Positions 1 through 4,418 of a stretch of 6,851 nucleotides of DNA are shown in pieces. The notes beneath the pieces were generated by a model. It did no database searches and was not told the DNA's origin. It saw only the letters and a program-made list of their open reading frames with translations. Each line of letters starts with the position of its first letter. Position 1 is the first letter of the stretch. The translations under genes were made by a program, and so were the position numbers. This DNA comes from Thermococcus sp. (GTDB taxonomy: Archaea; Methanobacteriota_B; Thermococci; Thermococcales; Thermococcaceae), in contig JALVWX010000227.1 in NCBI GenBank assembly GCA_027023165.1, forward strand, positions 1 through 6,851, given 5' to 3'.

Positions 1-935
1 CGGTCAAGGTGGAAGCGGCGTGTGCCAGCGGCGGTGCCGCGGTTCAGGAGGGGACCAAAGTCGTTTTAAGCGGTCTTGAGGACGTTGTTGCCGTTGTCGG
101 CGTCGAGAAGATGACGGATGCCTGGCCGAGCGACGCCACTAGGTACCTCGCCTACGCGGCAGACGCCGAGTGGGAGCTCTTCCACGGCGCGAGCTTCGTC
201 GCTTTGAACGCGCTCATAATGAGGCACTACATGAAGACCTACGGCTACACCGAGGAGGACCTCGCTCTCTTTGCGGTCAACGCCCATGCGAATGGAGCCA
301 AAAACCCCTACGCAATGTTCAAGAGGCCGATAAAGGTTGAGACCGTTTTGAAGAGTCCCTACATCTCCGATCCGCTCAAGCTCTTCGACGCCTCCCCCGT
401 CTGCGACGGTTCAGCCGCTGTAATAATCACCACGCCGGAGAAGGCAAAGGAGCTTGGCGTTCCCACGGAGAAGTGGGTTGAGATAGCGGGAATGGGAAGG
501 GCAATAGACACCATAAACCTGGCCAACAGGGAGGACTTACTCACCCTTAAAGCGGCAAAGATTGCGGCTGAAAGGGCCTACAAGATGGCCGGCGTTACGG
601 CGAGGGATGTAGACTTCTTCGAGGTTCACGATGCCTTCACTGTCATGGCTGCCCTCAGCCTTGAGGCCCTCGGTGTTGCCAAGAAGGGAGAAGGGGCCAA
701 GCTCGCCAAGGAGGGCCAGATAGCGATAGACGCTGATTACCCGATACAGACGATGGGCGGACTGAAGAGCAGGGGTCACCCGGTTGGAGCGACAGGCGTT
801 TACCAGACGGTTGAAGCGGTTCTCCAGCTCCGCGGTGAGGCTCCTAACCAGGTGCCTGACGCGGAGATCGGCCTGACACAGAACATAGGTGGTACCGGCT
901 CGAACATAACTGTTAACCTGTTCAGGAGGGTTTGA
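1..935 (+). CDS. Acetyl-CoA acetyltransferase (archaeal thiolase), 5' end missing
   Basis: Condenses two acetyl-CoA to acetoacetyl-CoA, the first step of the archaeal mevalonate route to isoprenoid lipids, in the cytoplasm. The reading frame is open from base 3 to a TGA at 933-935, giving 310 visible residues; the start lies upstream. The nucleophile-type Cys is in EAACASGGAA (visible residue 7). The other thiolase signatures are HDAFT (His about 209) and GHPVGATG (His about 259), followed by a C-terminal NIGGTGSN loop. Archaeal thiolases are about 390 residues with the Cys near 85, so roughly 78 residues are missing. The C-terminal loop has no Cys, as in the SCP2-thiolase-like archaeal branch rather than bacterial PhaA/AtoB. 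The DUF35 gene follows after one base. From family knowledge, thiolase, DUF35 and HMG-CoA synthase form one complex that passes acetoacetyl-CoA on directly; HMG-CoA synthase is expected upstream. Family call is secure. Confidence 0.95.
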   Translation, partial: VKVEAACASGGAAVQEGTKVVLSGLEDVVAVVGVEKMTDAWPSDATRYLAYAADAEWELFHGASFVALNALIMRHYMKTYGYTEEDLALFAVNAHANGAKNPYAMFKRPIKVETVLKSPYISDPLKLFDASPVCDGSAAVIITTPEKAKELGVPTEKWVEIAGMGRAIDTINLANREDLLTLKAAKIAAERAYKMAGVTARDVDFFEVHDAFTVMAALSLEALGVAKKGEGAKLAKEGQIAIDADYPIQTMGGLKSRGHPVGATGVYQTVEAVLQLRGEAPNQVPDAEIGLTQNIGGTGSNITVNLFRRV

Positions 936-936
936 A

Positions 937-1341
937 ATGGGGAAGCCGATTCAGGTTGCGAGGCACTGGAGACACTTTGAGGAGAAATACGCCCTCATAG
1001 GTGGCAAGTGCGAGAACGGTCACGTATTCTTCCCGTACAGGGAGGTCTGCCCGGTCTGCGGCAGCAGGAACGTGGAGAAATACAAGTTCAGCGGAAAGGG
1101 GAAAGTCCTGAGCTGGACGATAGTGAGGAACCCGCCGAGCGGCTTCGAGTACTACAGACCGTACCCCCTTGCCCTGGTTCAGCTCGAGGAGGGGCCGGTC
1201 GTTCTGGCCCAGCTGACCGACGTCGAGCCGGACGGGATAGACTTCGGCATGGAGGTCGAGATGGTCACGAGAAAGGTCAGGGAGTTCGACGAGGACGGAA
1301 TAATCCTCTACTCCTACAAGTTCAGGCCGGTTCTGAAGTGA
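937..1341 (+). CDS. DUF35 zinc-ribbon/OB-fold protein, partner of thiolase and HMG-CoA synthase
   Basis: A 134-residue protein of the DUF35 (Zn-ribbon plus OB-fold, COG1545) family. In archaea this small protein bridges acetoacetyl-CoA thiolase and HMG-CoA synthase and contributes to the shared CoA-binding site; it is not itself an enzyme. The N-terminal helix (about 5-20) leads into a ribbon with Cys25, Cys38 and Cys41 (CPVCGS). The OB-fold follows at about 53-132 (GKGKVLSWTIV, then the PYPLALVQLEEGPVVLAQL strands). The usual second Cys of the first knuckle is absent: the sequence is CENGH, so His29 might substitute or the ribbon may be altered. The start is fixed by AGGAGGG at 924-930, six bases ahead of the ATG and inside the end of the thiolase gene, so the two are translationally linked. 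Length is normal for the family. Confidence 0.93.
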   Translation: MGKPIQVARHWRHFEEKYALIGGKCENGHVFFPYREVCPVCGSRNVEKYKFSGKGKVLSWTIVRNPPSGFEYYRPYPLALVQLEEGPVVLAQLTDVEPDGIDFGMEVEMVTRKVREFDEDGIILYSYKFRPVLK

Positions 1342-1343
1342 GG

Positions 1344-1388
1344 CACAAGCCTTATCTACTTTTTCTTCCAACATTTGATGGTGAGATA
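1344..1388 (+). promoter_or_regulatory. Promoter and ribosome binding site of the first vapBC pair
   Basis: An archaeal TATA-like box CTTATCTA at 1351-1358 follows a weak purine-rich BRE-like stretch (CACAAGC). Transcription would start near 1380. GGTGA at 1380-1384 then serves as the ribosome binding site four bases before the ATG at 1389, implying a very short leader. Seen by eye; no expression data. Confidence 0.45.
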
Positions 1389-1574
1389 ATGGAGGCTGTT
1401 GAGATTAAAGTTCCTCTCTGCGAGGAAGAACTCAAAAAGCTAATGAAGGGAAAGAAAAAGCGGGGGGCATGGTCAAAGCTACTTGGAATTGCTCAAAACG
1501 CCCCCGAATTTAAAGAAGAAGACCGGGTGGATGCGAGTTACGATAGTCATCCCCGATACCTTTGCCATCGTTGA
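1389..1574 (+). CDS. VapB-type antitoxin, 61 aa
   Basis: A 61-residue charged protein directly upstream of, and overlapping, a PIN-domain toxin gene. It begins with a short strand-like segment (MEAVEIKVPL) followed by a Lys/Glu-rich helix (CEEELKKLMKGKKKRGAW) and an acidic tail (PEFKEEDRVDAS). In VapBC pairs the antitoxin's N-terminal part binds the operator as a dimer and its tail blocks the toxin's active site; that is inferred here from position and layout, as the sequence matches no antitoxin family I can name. The start is supported by GGTGA at 1380-1384. Its last 14 codons overlap the start of the toxin gene by 44 bases, longer than the usual few bases. The tail residues YDSHPRYLCHR may therefore be a consequence of a shifted stop rather than functional sequence. 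Confidence 0.6.
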   Translation: MEAVEIKVPLCEEELKKLMKGKKKRGAWSKLLGIAQNAPEFKEEDRVDASYDSHPRYLCHR

Positions 1575-1923
1575 GCTGATCAGGGGCAGCGACGCGGGGA
1601 AAGCCGCCGAGGAAATACTAAACGGTTCTGAGCTTGTGTTGATTCCCACCCTTGTTCTGGCGGAGCTGAGGAGTTTCCTTGAGCGAAACGATCTTGATGT
1701 CTCGATAGTGGACATGGTAGCAGAGAGCGGCTTTGTTGTTCCACTTGAAAAGGACGTTGCGATAAACGCCGGAGCGCTCCACGCAAAGGTCAAGAGGAAG
1801 AATAAGAACGTGTCCCTTGCCGACTGTATAATAGCGGAAACCGCGAAAAAATACGGCGCGGTAGTCCTGACGATGGACCACCACTTCAAGCTCCGTGGAA
1901 ACGCAATAATACTGGAACGGTGA
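1531..1923 (+). CDS. VapC-type PIN-domain toxin ribonuclease, apparently intact
   Basis: A 130-residue PIN-domain protein, the normal length for VapC. These toxins are Mg2+-dependent endoribonucleases that cut tRNA or rRNA and halt translation unless held by their antitoxin. All four acidic PIN positions are present: Asp9 in VIPDTFAIVE, Glu45 in LVLAELRSFL, Asp98 in VSLADCIIAETA and Asp116 in VVLTMDHHF. The ATG at 1531 is chosen because it places the first Asp at residue 9 and lies just after GGGTGG; an upstream TTG at 1483 would add 16 residues ahead of the PIN fold. The gene overlaps the upstream antitoxin by 44 bases in another frame, so translation is probably coupled. It ends 28 bases before the convergent gene at 1952. 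The target RNA cannot be told from sequence. Confidence 0.88.
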   Translation: MRVTIVIPDTFAIVELIRGSDAGKAAEEILNGSELVLIPTLVLAELRSFLERNDLDVSIVDMVAESGFVVPLEKDVAINAGALHAKVKRKNKNVSLADCIIAETAKKYGAVVLTMDHHFKLRGNAIILER

Positions 1924-1951
1924 GAGGTTCAAACCAGGAGACAAAGATACC

Positions 1952-2239
1952 TCAGGCCTTCTCTATCTCCATCTTCTCTCCGTTTTCGAACTCAAGCTCG
2001 AGCTTCCCACGCTCCATTTTGACCTTCACTCCGTCGACGACCGCCTCGATCCTGCCGTTTTGAGCCTCAATGCCAAGCATCTCGGCTATCTCCTCAACGC
2101 TCTTCAGGGAGCCGCTCATCGTCGTCTCAAGGGTCTCGCCTTCGTTCTCTATCTTGACCCTCAGTCTACCCCTGCCCTTACGGATGAAGCTCTCCTCATT
2201 TACATTCTCAACCTTGTCCGGTGGATGTATGCACGGCAT
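1952..2239 (-). CDS. Small acidic hypothetical protein, 95 aa
   Basis: I do not recognise this family. The 95-residue product begins MPCIHPPDKV, with Cys3 and His5. It continues as a basic strand (RGRLRVKIENEGE, about 24-36), one helix (about 43-56, SGSLKSVEEIAEMLG) and a series of short alternating strands (RIEAVVDGVKVKMERGKLELEFENGEKMEIEKA, split here only by eye into hairpins at about 63-94). This suggests a small mostly-beta domain. There is no signal peptide or membrane segment. The start is set by AGGTGAT three bases ahead of the ATG (complement of 2237-2239); the frame remains open further upstream, but those codons run into the GNAT gene. It lies 34 bases after the GNAT stop on the same strand, so it may be co-transcribed. 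A TTAAAA box (complement of about 2271-2276) overlapping the GNAT stop could also drive it alone. Confidence 0.75.
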   Translation of the reverse strand: MPCIHPPDKVENVNEESFIRKGRGRLRVKIENEGETLETTMSGSLKSVEEIAEMLGIEAQNGRIEAVVDGVKVKMERGKLELEFENGEKMEIEKA

Positions 2240-2273
2240 CTTATCACCTGAGAAAACTAAGGTGGAGGGGATT

Positions 2274-2759
2274 TTAACCTTTGTCATGGACATCTTTGAC
2301 CATCCTCACCCAGATTCCGCTCTGGCCCACCTTCCTGAAGCCGTAGCCCTCGTAGAACCTCATCGCACCCTCGTTCTTCTCGCCGACCCAGAGTTCTATC
2401 CTGTCATTGTATCTGCTCAGGTAATCGAGGCACGTCTCCATGAGTTTGTGCCCTATTCCGTGTCCCTGGAACTTCTTGTCCACCACGAACTCGTGGATGG
2501 CCCCGACGGTTCTGCCCTCGTACTTGCTGTACCAGTCGTTGTCGCAGACTATGAAGCCCGCTATCTCGTCGCCGACCTTCGCCACGAAGAAGCCGTCCTT
2601 GGCCTTTCCCCAGCACCACCGCAGGTAGCGCTTCGCGTACCCCTCGCCCTCGCCGCCGTACTCGCGCATCCCCTCGTAGCCGCGCATGTAAATCTCTATC
2701 AGCCGCTCGAGGATCTCCTGGTTGAACTCCTTAAGCTTCTCCACCTTTACCTCCGTCAT
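2274..2759 (-). CDS. GNAT-family N-acetyltransferase, 161 aa
   Basis: A single-domain GCN5-related acetyltransferase that moves the acetyl group of acetyl-CoA onto an amine; the substrate is unknown. The central strand DEIAGFIVCDND (about 64-75) precedes motif A, HEFVVDKKFQGHGIGHKLM (about 89-107). There Gln98-Gly-His-Gly-Ile-Gly103 is the pyrophosphate-binding Q/RxxGxG/A loop. Motif B follows as NEGAMRFYEGYGFRKVG (about 129-145), with the Tyr136/Tyr139 region typical of the fold. The N-terminal 50 residues carry aromatic and charged residues (YLRWCWGKAKDG) that probably shape the acceptor pocket. RimI-like protein acetylation is possible but not shown. No clear ribosome binding site precedes the ATG (complement of 2757-2759). 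The TATA-like TTTTTAAA sits about 26 bases upstream, so the mRNA may be leaderless. Divergent from the aMBF1 gene. Confidence 0.92.
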   Translation of the reverse strand: MTEVKVEKLKEFNQEILERLIEIYMRGYEGMREYGGEGEGYAKRYLRWCWGKAKDGFFVAKVGDEIAGFIVCDNDWYSKYEGRTVGAIHEFVVDKKFQGHGIGHKLMETCLDYLSRYNDRIELWVGEKNEGAMRFYEGYGFRKVGQSGIWVRMVKDVHDKG

Positions 2760-2829
2760 CGATATAGGCTCATCGTGGGGTTTAAAAAGCCTGACTCAGA
2801 GCCTTAAGTGGAGCAAGAAGGTGATAGGA
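2760..2829. promoter_or_regulatory. Divergent promoter region between the GNAT and aMBF1 genes
   Basis: A 70-base intergenic region. TTTAAAAAG at 2781-2789 reads as a TATA box on both strands. On the minus strand it sits about 26 bases from the GNAT ATG, fitting leaderless transcription. On the plus strand it would start RNA near 2810. AAGGTGAT at 2818-2825 is then the ribosome binding site, four bases before the aMBF1 ATG at 2830. CCTTAAG at 2803-2809 is a possible alternative box. BRE matches are weak on both strands, so which strand uses which box is uncertain. Confidence 0.4.
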
Positions 2830-3366
2830 ATGGGGAAGGCCAAACCCAGGTACTGTGAGATATGCGGGGCACCGATAAGGGGACCCGGTCACAGGATAAG
2901 GATCGAGGGTGCGGAGGTTCTCGTCTGCGACCGCTGTTACGAGAAGTACGGGGGCAAGAAGCCCGGCACGTTCAGCATAATGCCAACCGGTAGGCAGCCG
3001 AGGAGAAGAACCTACTCAAGCCCGAGACCGAAGCCGGCTCCGAAGCCCAGAACAGAGAGGCCGCTCTACACGGAGGAGATAGTCGAGGACTACGCCGAGA
3101 GGGTTTACCAGGCCATACAGCGCTCGAAGAAGAGCTACCAGGAGCTGGCCCAGGAAATAGGGCTTTCAATGAACGACCTCAGGGCAATAGCCCACGGCCA
3201 CCGCGAGCCGACCATAAAGGAGGCGAAGAAGCTGGAGAAGTACTTCAGGATAAAGCTCATTGAGACGTCCGAGGCCGAGCCGATAGAGAAGAAGACCATT
3301 CCAAGGGACTACGAGCCGACCCTCGGCGATATAGCCAACGTGAGGATCAAGAAGCGGAAGAAGTGA
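2830..3366 (+). CDS. Archaeal multiprotein bridging factor 1 homologue (aMBF1), Zn-ribbon plus HTH
   Basis: A 178-residue cytoplasmic protein of the MBF1 family (COG1813). An N-terminal zinc ribbon has Cys9/Cys12 (CEICG) and Cys33/Cys36 (CDRCY). A basic, Pro/Arg-rich linker spans about 53-78 (RQPRRRTYSSPRPKPAPKPR), and an XRE-type helix-turn-helix about 85-142 (QAIQRSKKSYQELAQEIGLS, then NDLRAIAHGHREPTIKEAKK). The C-terminus is basic (RIKKRKK). From family knowledge, eukaryotic MBF1 bridges activators and TBP and also protects stalled ribosomes. Archaeal aMBF1 has the same HTH but a zinc ribbon of its own, and has been linked to the small ribosomal subunit and translation rather than to promoters. 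The ATG at 2830 is chosen for AAGGTGAT at 2818-2825 and because the product starts just before the ribbon. Core archaeal gene; all four cysteines present. Confidence 0.95.
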   Translation: MGKAKPRYCEICGAPIRGPGHRIRIEGAEVLVCDRCYEKYGGKKPGTFSIMPTGRQPRRRTYSSPRPKPAPKPRTERPLYTEEIVEDYAERVYQAIQRSKKSYQELAQEIGLSMNDLRAIAHGHREPTIKEAKKLEKYFRIKLIETSEAEPIEKKTIPRDYEPTLGDIANVRIKKRKK

Positions 3367-3373
3367 AGGTTTA

Positions 3374-3400
3374 AGTTTTCCTTAACATATTTCCACTAAA
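3374..3400 (+). promoter_or_regulatory. AT-rich junction: possible aMBF1 terminator and vapB2 promoter
   Basis: Directly after the aMBF1 stop, TTTTCCTT (3376-3383) is a short T-rich tract of the kind that ends archaeal transcripts. AACATATTT (3384-3392) overlaps its end and is TATA-like; from it, transcription would start near 3414, a few bases before the second antitoxin gene. Both readings are by eye and could share the same bases. Confidence 0.3.
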
Positions 3401-3420
3401 TGTGAGGGCATGGGGGGATA

Positions 3421-3579
3421 GTGATAAACGTGCCCAACGGACTTGAAAAGGTCATCAAAAGGGAAATCTTGCTCCTTTTAAAGAGAGAAGAGAAGAAGAG
3501 GGCTAGAAGAGAAATTCTGAACAAGTACTTGGGAAAGTTCCAAGGTAACATTGATGAGGAGGAGTGGTACCTCCAATGA
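3421..3579 (+). CDS. VapB-type antitoxin of a broken VapBC pair, 52 aa
   Basis: A short open frame missed by length cut-offs. The product starts as a strand (MINVPNGLEKV) and continues as a long basic helix (KREILLLLKREEKKRARREI) to a short acidic tail ending DEEEWYLQ. The N-terminal 'VP.GLEK' pattern and the acidic/aromatic tail are common in Thermococcales antitoxins that pair with PIN toxins. Its TGA (3577-3579) overlaps the ATG of the toxin remnant (3576-3578), the classic ATGA coupling. The start is GTG at 3421, with GGGGGG at 3412-3417 only three bases ahead. GTG at 3430, with GTGAT at 3421-3425 as ribosome binding site, is equally plausible and gives 49 residues. The frame is undamaged although its toxin is broken. 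Bases here are AT-richer than in the aMBF1 gene (25 of 60 G+C in 3421-3480 against 37 of 60 in 2881-2940, counted by hand). Confidence 0.65.
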   Translation: MINVPNGLEKVIKREILLLLKREEKKRARREILNKYLGKFQGNIDEEEWYLQ

Positions 3580-3919
3580 TTGAGGTCTTTGTGAATTCCT
3601 CCATTCTAATCGAAGGACTGAAGGGGAACCCAGAAGCAGTCGAAATCATGAACACACTTGCAGATGAAAACGCCATTGCTATAATAAACGATATTGTTGC
3701 CAGTGAGTTTCTGTTCCATTACCTCCCTCTGAAATCTGGTGTTTCGCCATTTACCGTTAAGAACTCTAGAGGATAAACGAATTCATCACCGACAGAGAGC
3801 CTTGGGACTTTATTGGGCAGTTCCACATTCTCCCTGTGGACGAGGAAATGGTGGAAGAGGCTTACCATCTAATGAGAACACATAACCTTCTGCCAAACGA
3901 CGCGATTGTACTCAATTGA
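3576..3919 (+). pseudogene. VapC-type PIN toxin, inactivated by frameshift and truncation
   Basis: The first part (3576-3776, 66 codons then TAA) reads MIEVFVNSSILIEGLKGN and continues to LFHYLPLKSG, the first half of a PIN domain. The second half continues in another frame from about 3773 to a TGA at 3917-3919, reading INEFITDREPWDFIGQFHIL, then EEMVEEAYHLMRTHNLLPND and AIVLN. One missing base near 3771 (in AGAGGATAAAC) would restore the frame. The product fails in three ways. The first catalytic Asp is Asn7 (AAT; GAT would give Asp). The frame is shifted after residue 64 or so. The C-terminus stops just after the third acidic residue (PNDAIVL), so the last Asp-containing strand and helix are gone. 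Glu44 is still present. The neighbour upstream is its intact antitoxin. Almost certainly inactive as a ribonuclease. Confidence 0.85.
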
Positions 3920-4103
3920 AAGGCTTAAAGAAAAATTGATATTGTAGTAGCTAAAGGTGGTGCAATAAGACTCCAGGAGAATTGAAAGTCGGTTGGCAGG
4001 ATTTCACTCTTTAACAGCTCCAGGTTTTGAAGTTGTGATCAAAACGAAGGGCACTATCTTGAGGTGGTATAGGGGACGGAACGTCCCCCCGCAAAACCCT
4101 TAA
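3920..4103 (+). pseudogene. Unrecognised coding-like remnant upstream of the DUF1884 gene
   Basis: No intact gene fits here, but three short open pieces in successive frames read as one protein tail. The first is IERLKEKL (about 3914-3937), the second DIVVAKGGAIRLQE (about 3937-3978), and the third DSRRIESRLAGFHSLTAPGF (from 3969) continuing EVVIKTKGTILRWYRGRNVP to a TAA at 4101-4103. The last piece has 44 sense codons but no good start codon. Two one-base changes would be needed to join all three. I do not recognise the family. It could be a decayed gene, the lost end of something brought in with the vapBC locus, or chance; a 44-codon open run is not rare. It ends 33 bases before the DUF1884 ATG. 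Confidence 0.35.
4072..4088. other. Perfect 7-bp hairpin ahead of the DUF1884 promoter
   Basis: GGGGACG (4072-4078), loop GAA, CGTCCCC (4082-4088) is a perfect GC-rich stem, lying immediately upstream of the BRE/TATA-like element. It could be a transcript end for the scar region (there is no T-run, so it is not a normal archaeal terminator), an operator-like palindrome, or chance. Confidence 0.4.
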
Positions 4104-4136
4104 AGGCTCCGTTGCGATTTCTCAGTGGTGTCCAAA
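4092..4136 (+). promoter_or_regulatory. Promoter of the DUF1884 gene
   Basis: AAAACC (4093-4098) followed by CTTAAAGG (4099-4106) resembles a BRE plus TATA element. RNA would begin near 4128, giving a leader of about nine bases. GGTGTCC (4127-4133) resembles GGTGATCC, the core complementary to archaeal 16S rRNA, but stands only three bases from the ATG at 4137. This indicates the gene is transcribed on its own rather than from the broken locus upstream. Confidence 0.5.
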
Positions 4137-4418
4137 ATGCGCGGCGACCTCATAAGGATTCTGAGTTCGGTTGAGGAGAAGGCGAACGAGCTTAAGCTCG
4201 ACGGCTTTGAGCCAGACCTCGTTCTCATGGGAAAGGAGGCCTATGAGTTCCTCAAGGAGCAGGCGAGGGAGGAGTTTGGCGGGGACGAGGATGTCTTAGA
4301 GCTTTCCGGCCTCAGGGTGAGGATCCTCGAGGAACTCGAGAAAGACGCCGTTGTTATAGACAGCAAGGCGCTCGGCTTTGGACCCGGCGGCGCGAAGCGC
4401 TTCAGGGTTGTCCTATGA
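4137..4418 (+). CDS. DUF1884 protein, Family 4 (A-domain) encapsulin-like, 93 aa
   Basis: A 93-residue soluble protein that I recognise as DUF1884, matching P. furiosus PF0899 (as I remember it, also 93 residues) throughout. Shared blocks are MRGDLIRIL, EEK.NELK.DGF.PD, EAY.FL, ILEEL..DAVVIDSK.LG and PG.AKR. From the literature on virus-derived nanocompartments as I recall it, this fold is the isolated A-domain of the HK97 capsid/encapsulin shell protein, called Family 4 encapsulin. It is found in hyperthermophilic archaea and usually sits beside a metabolic enzyme gene thought to be its partner. Visible layout: N-terminal helix (about 2-20), strand PDLVLMG (26-32), helix KEAYEFLKEQAREEF (33-47), strands LRVRILEEL (59-67) and DAVVIDSK (70-77), Gly/Pro loop GFGPGGAKR, final strand. 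The ATG at 4137 is chosen over GTGs at 4125/4128 because it matches the family start. No intact enzyme gene adjoins it. Its end overlaps the convergent CitG-like gene by 17 bases. Shell assembly is not established for the family. Confidence 0.88.
   Translation: MRGDLIRILSSVEEKANELKLDGFEPDLVLMGKEAYEFLKEQAREEFGGDEDVLELSGLRVRILEELEKDAVVIDSKALGFGPGGAKRFRVVL

Noticed and set aside
922..1374. 150-codon minus-strand open frame
   Set aside because: It is the complement of the DUF35 gene, which has recognisable zinc-ribbon and OB-fold sequence and a strong ribosome binding site.
1008..1388. Possible 188-residue protein joining this stretch to the antitoxin frame
   Set aside because: The first two thirds are an off-frame reading of DUF35. 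The promoter and ribosome binding site at 1351-1387 show that translation begins at 1389.
1479..1944. Minus-strand open frames over the first toxin gene
   Set aside because: They oppose a PIN-domain gene with all four acidic residues in place and look like composition-driven shadows.
2070..2807. 245-codon open frame on the plus strand
   Set aside because: It lies antisense to the GNAT gene, which has clear acetyl-CoA motifs, and to the small gene with a perfect ribosome binding site. It has no ribosome binding site and a low-complexity Leu/Pro/Ala/Val-rich translation typical of a GC-rich shadow frame.
3370..4136. tRNA, insertion sequence ends or attachment site in the AT-rich patch
   Set aside because: I looked for a tRNA-like cloverleaf, terminal inverted repeats and flanking direct repeats and saw none that I could support by eye.
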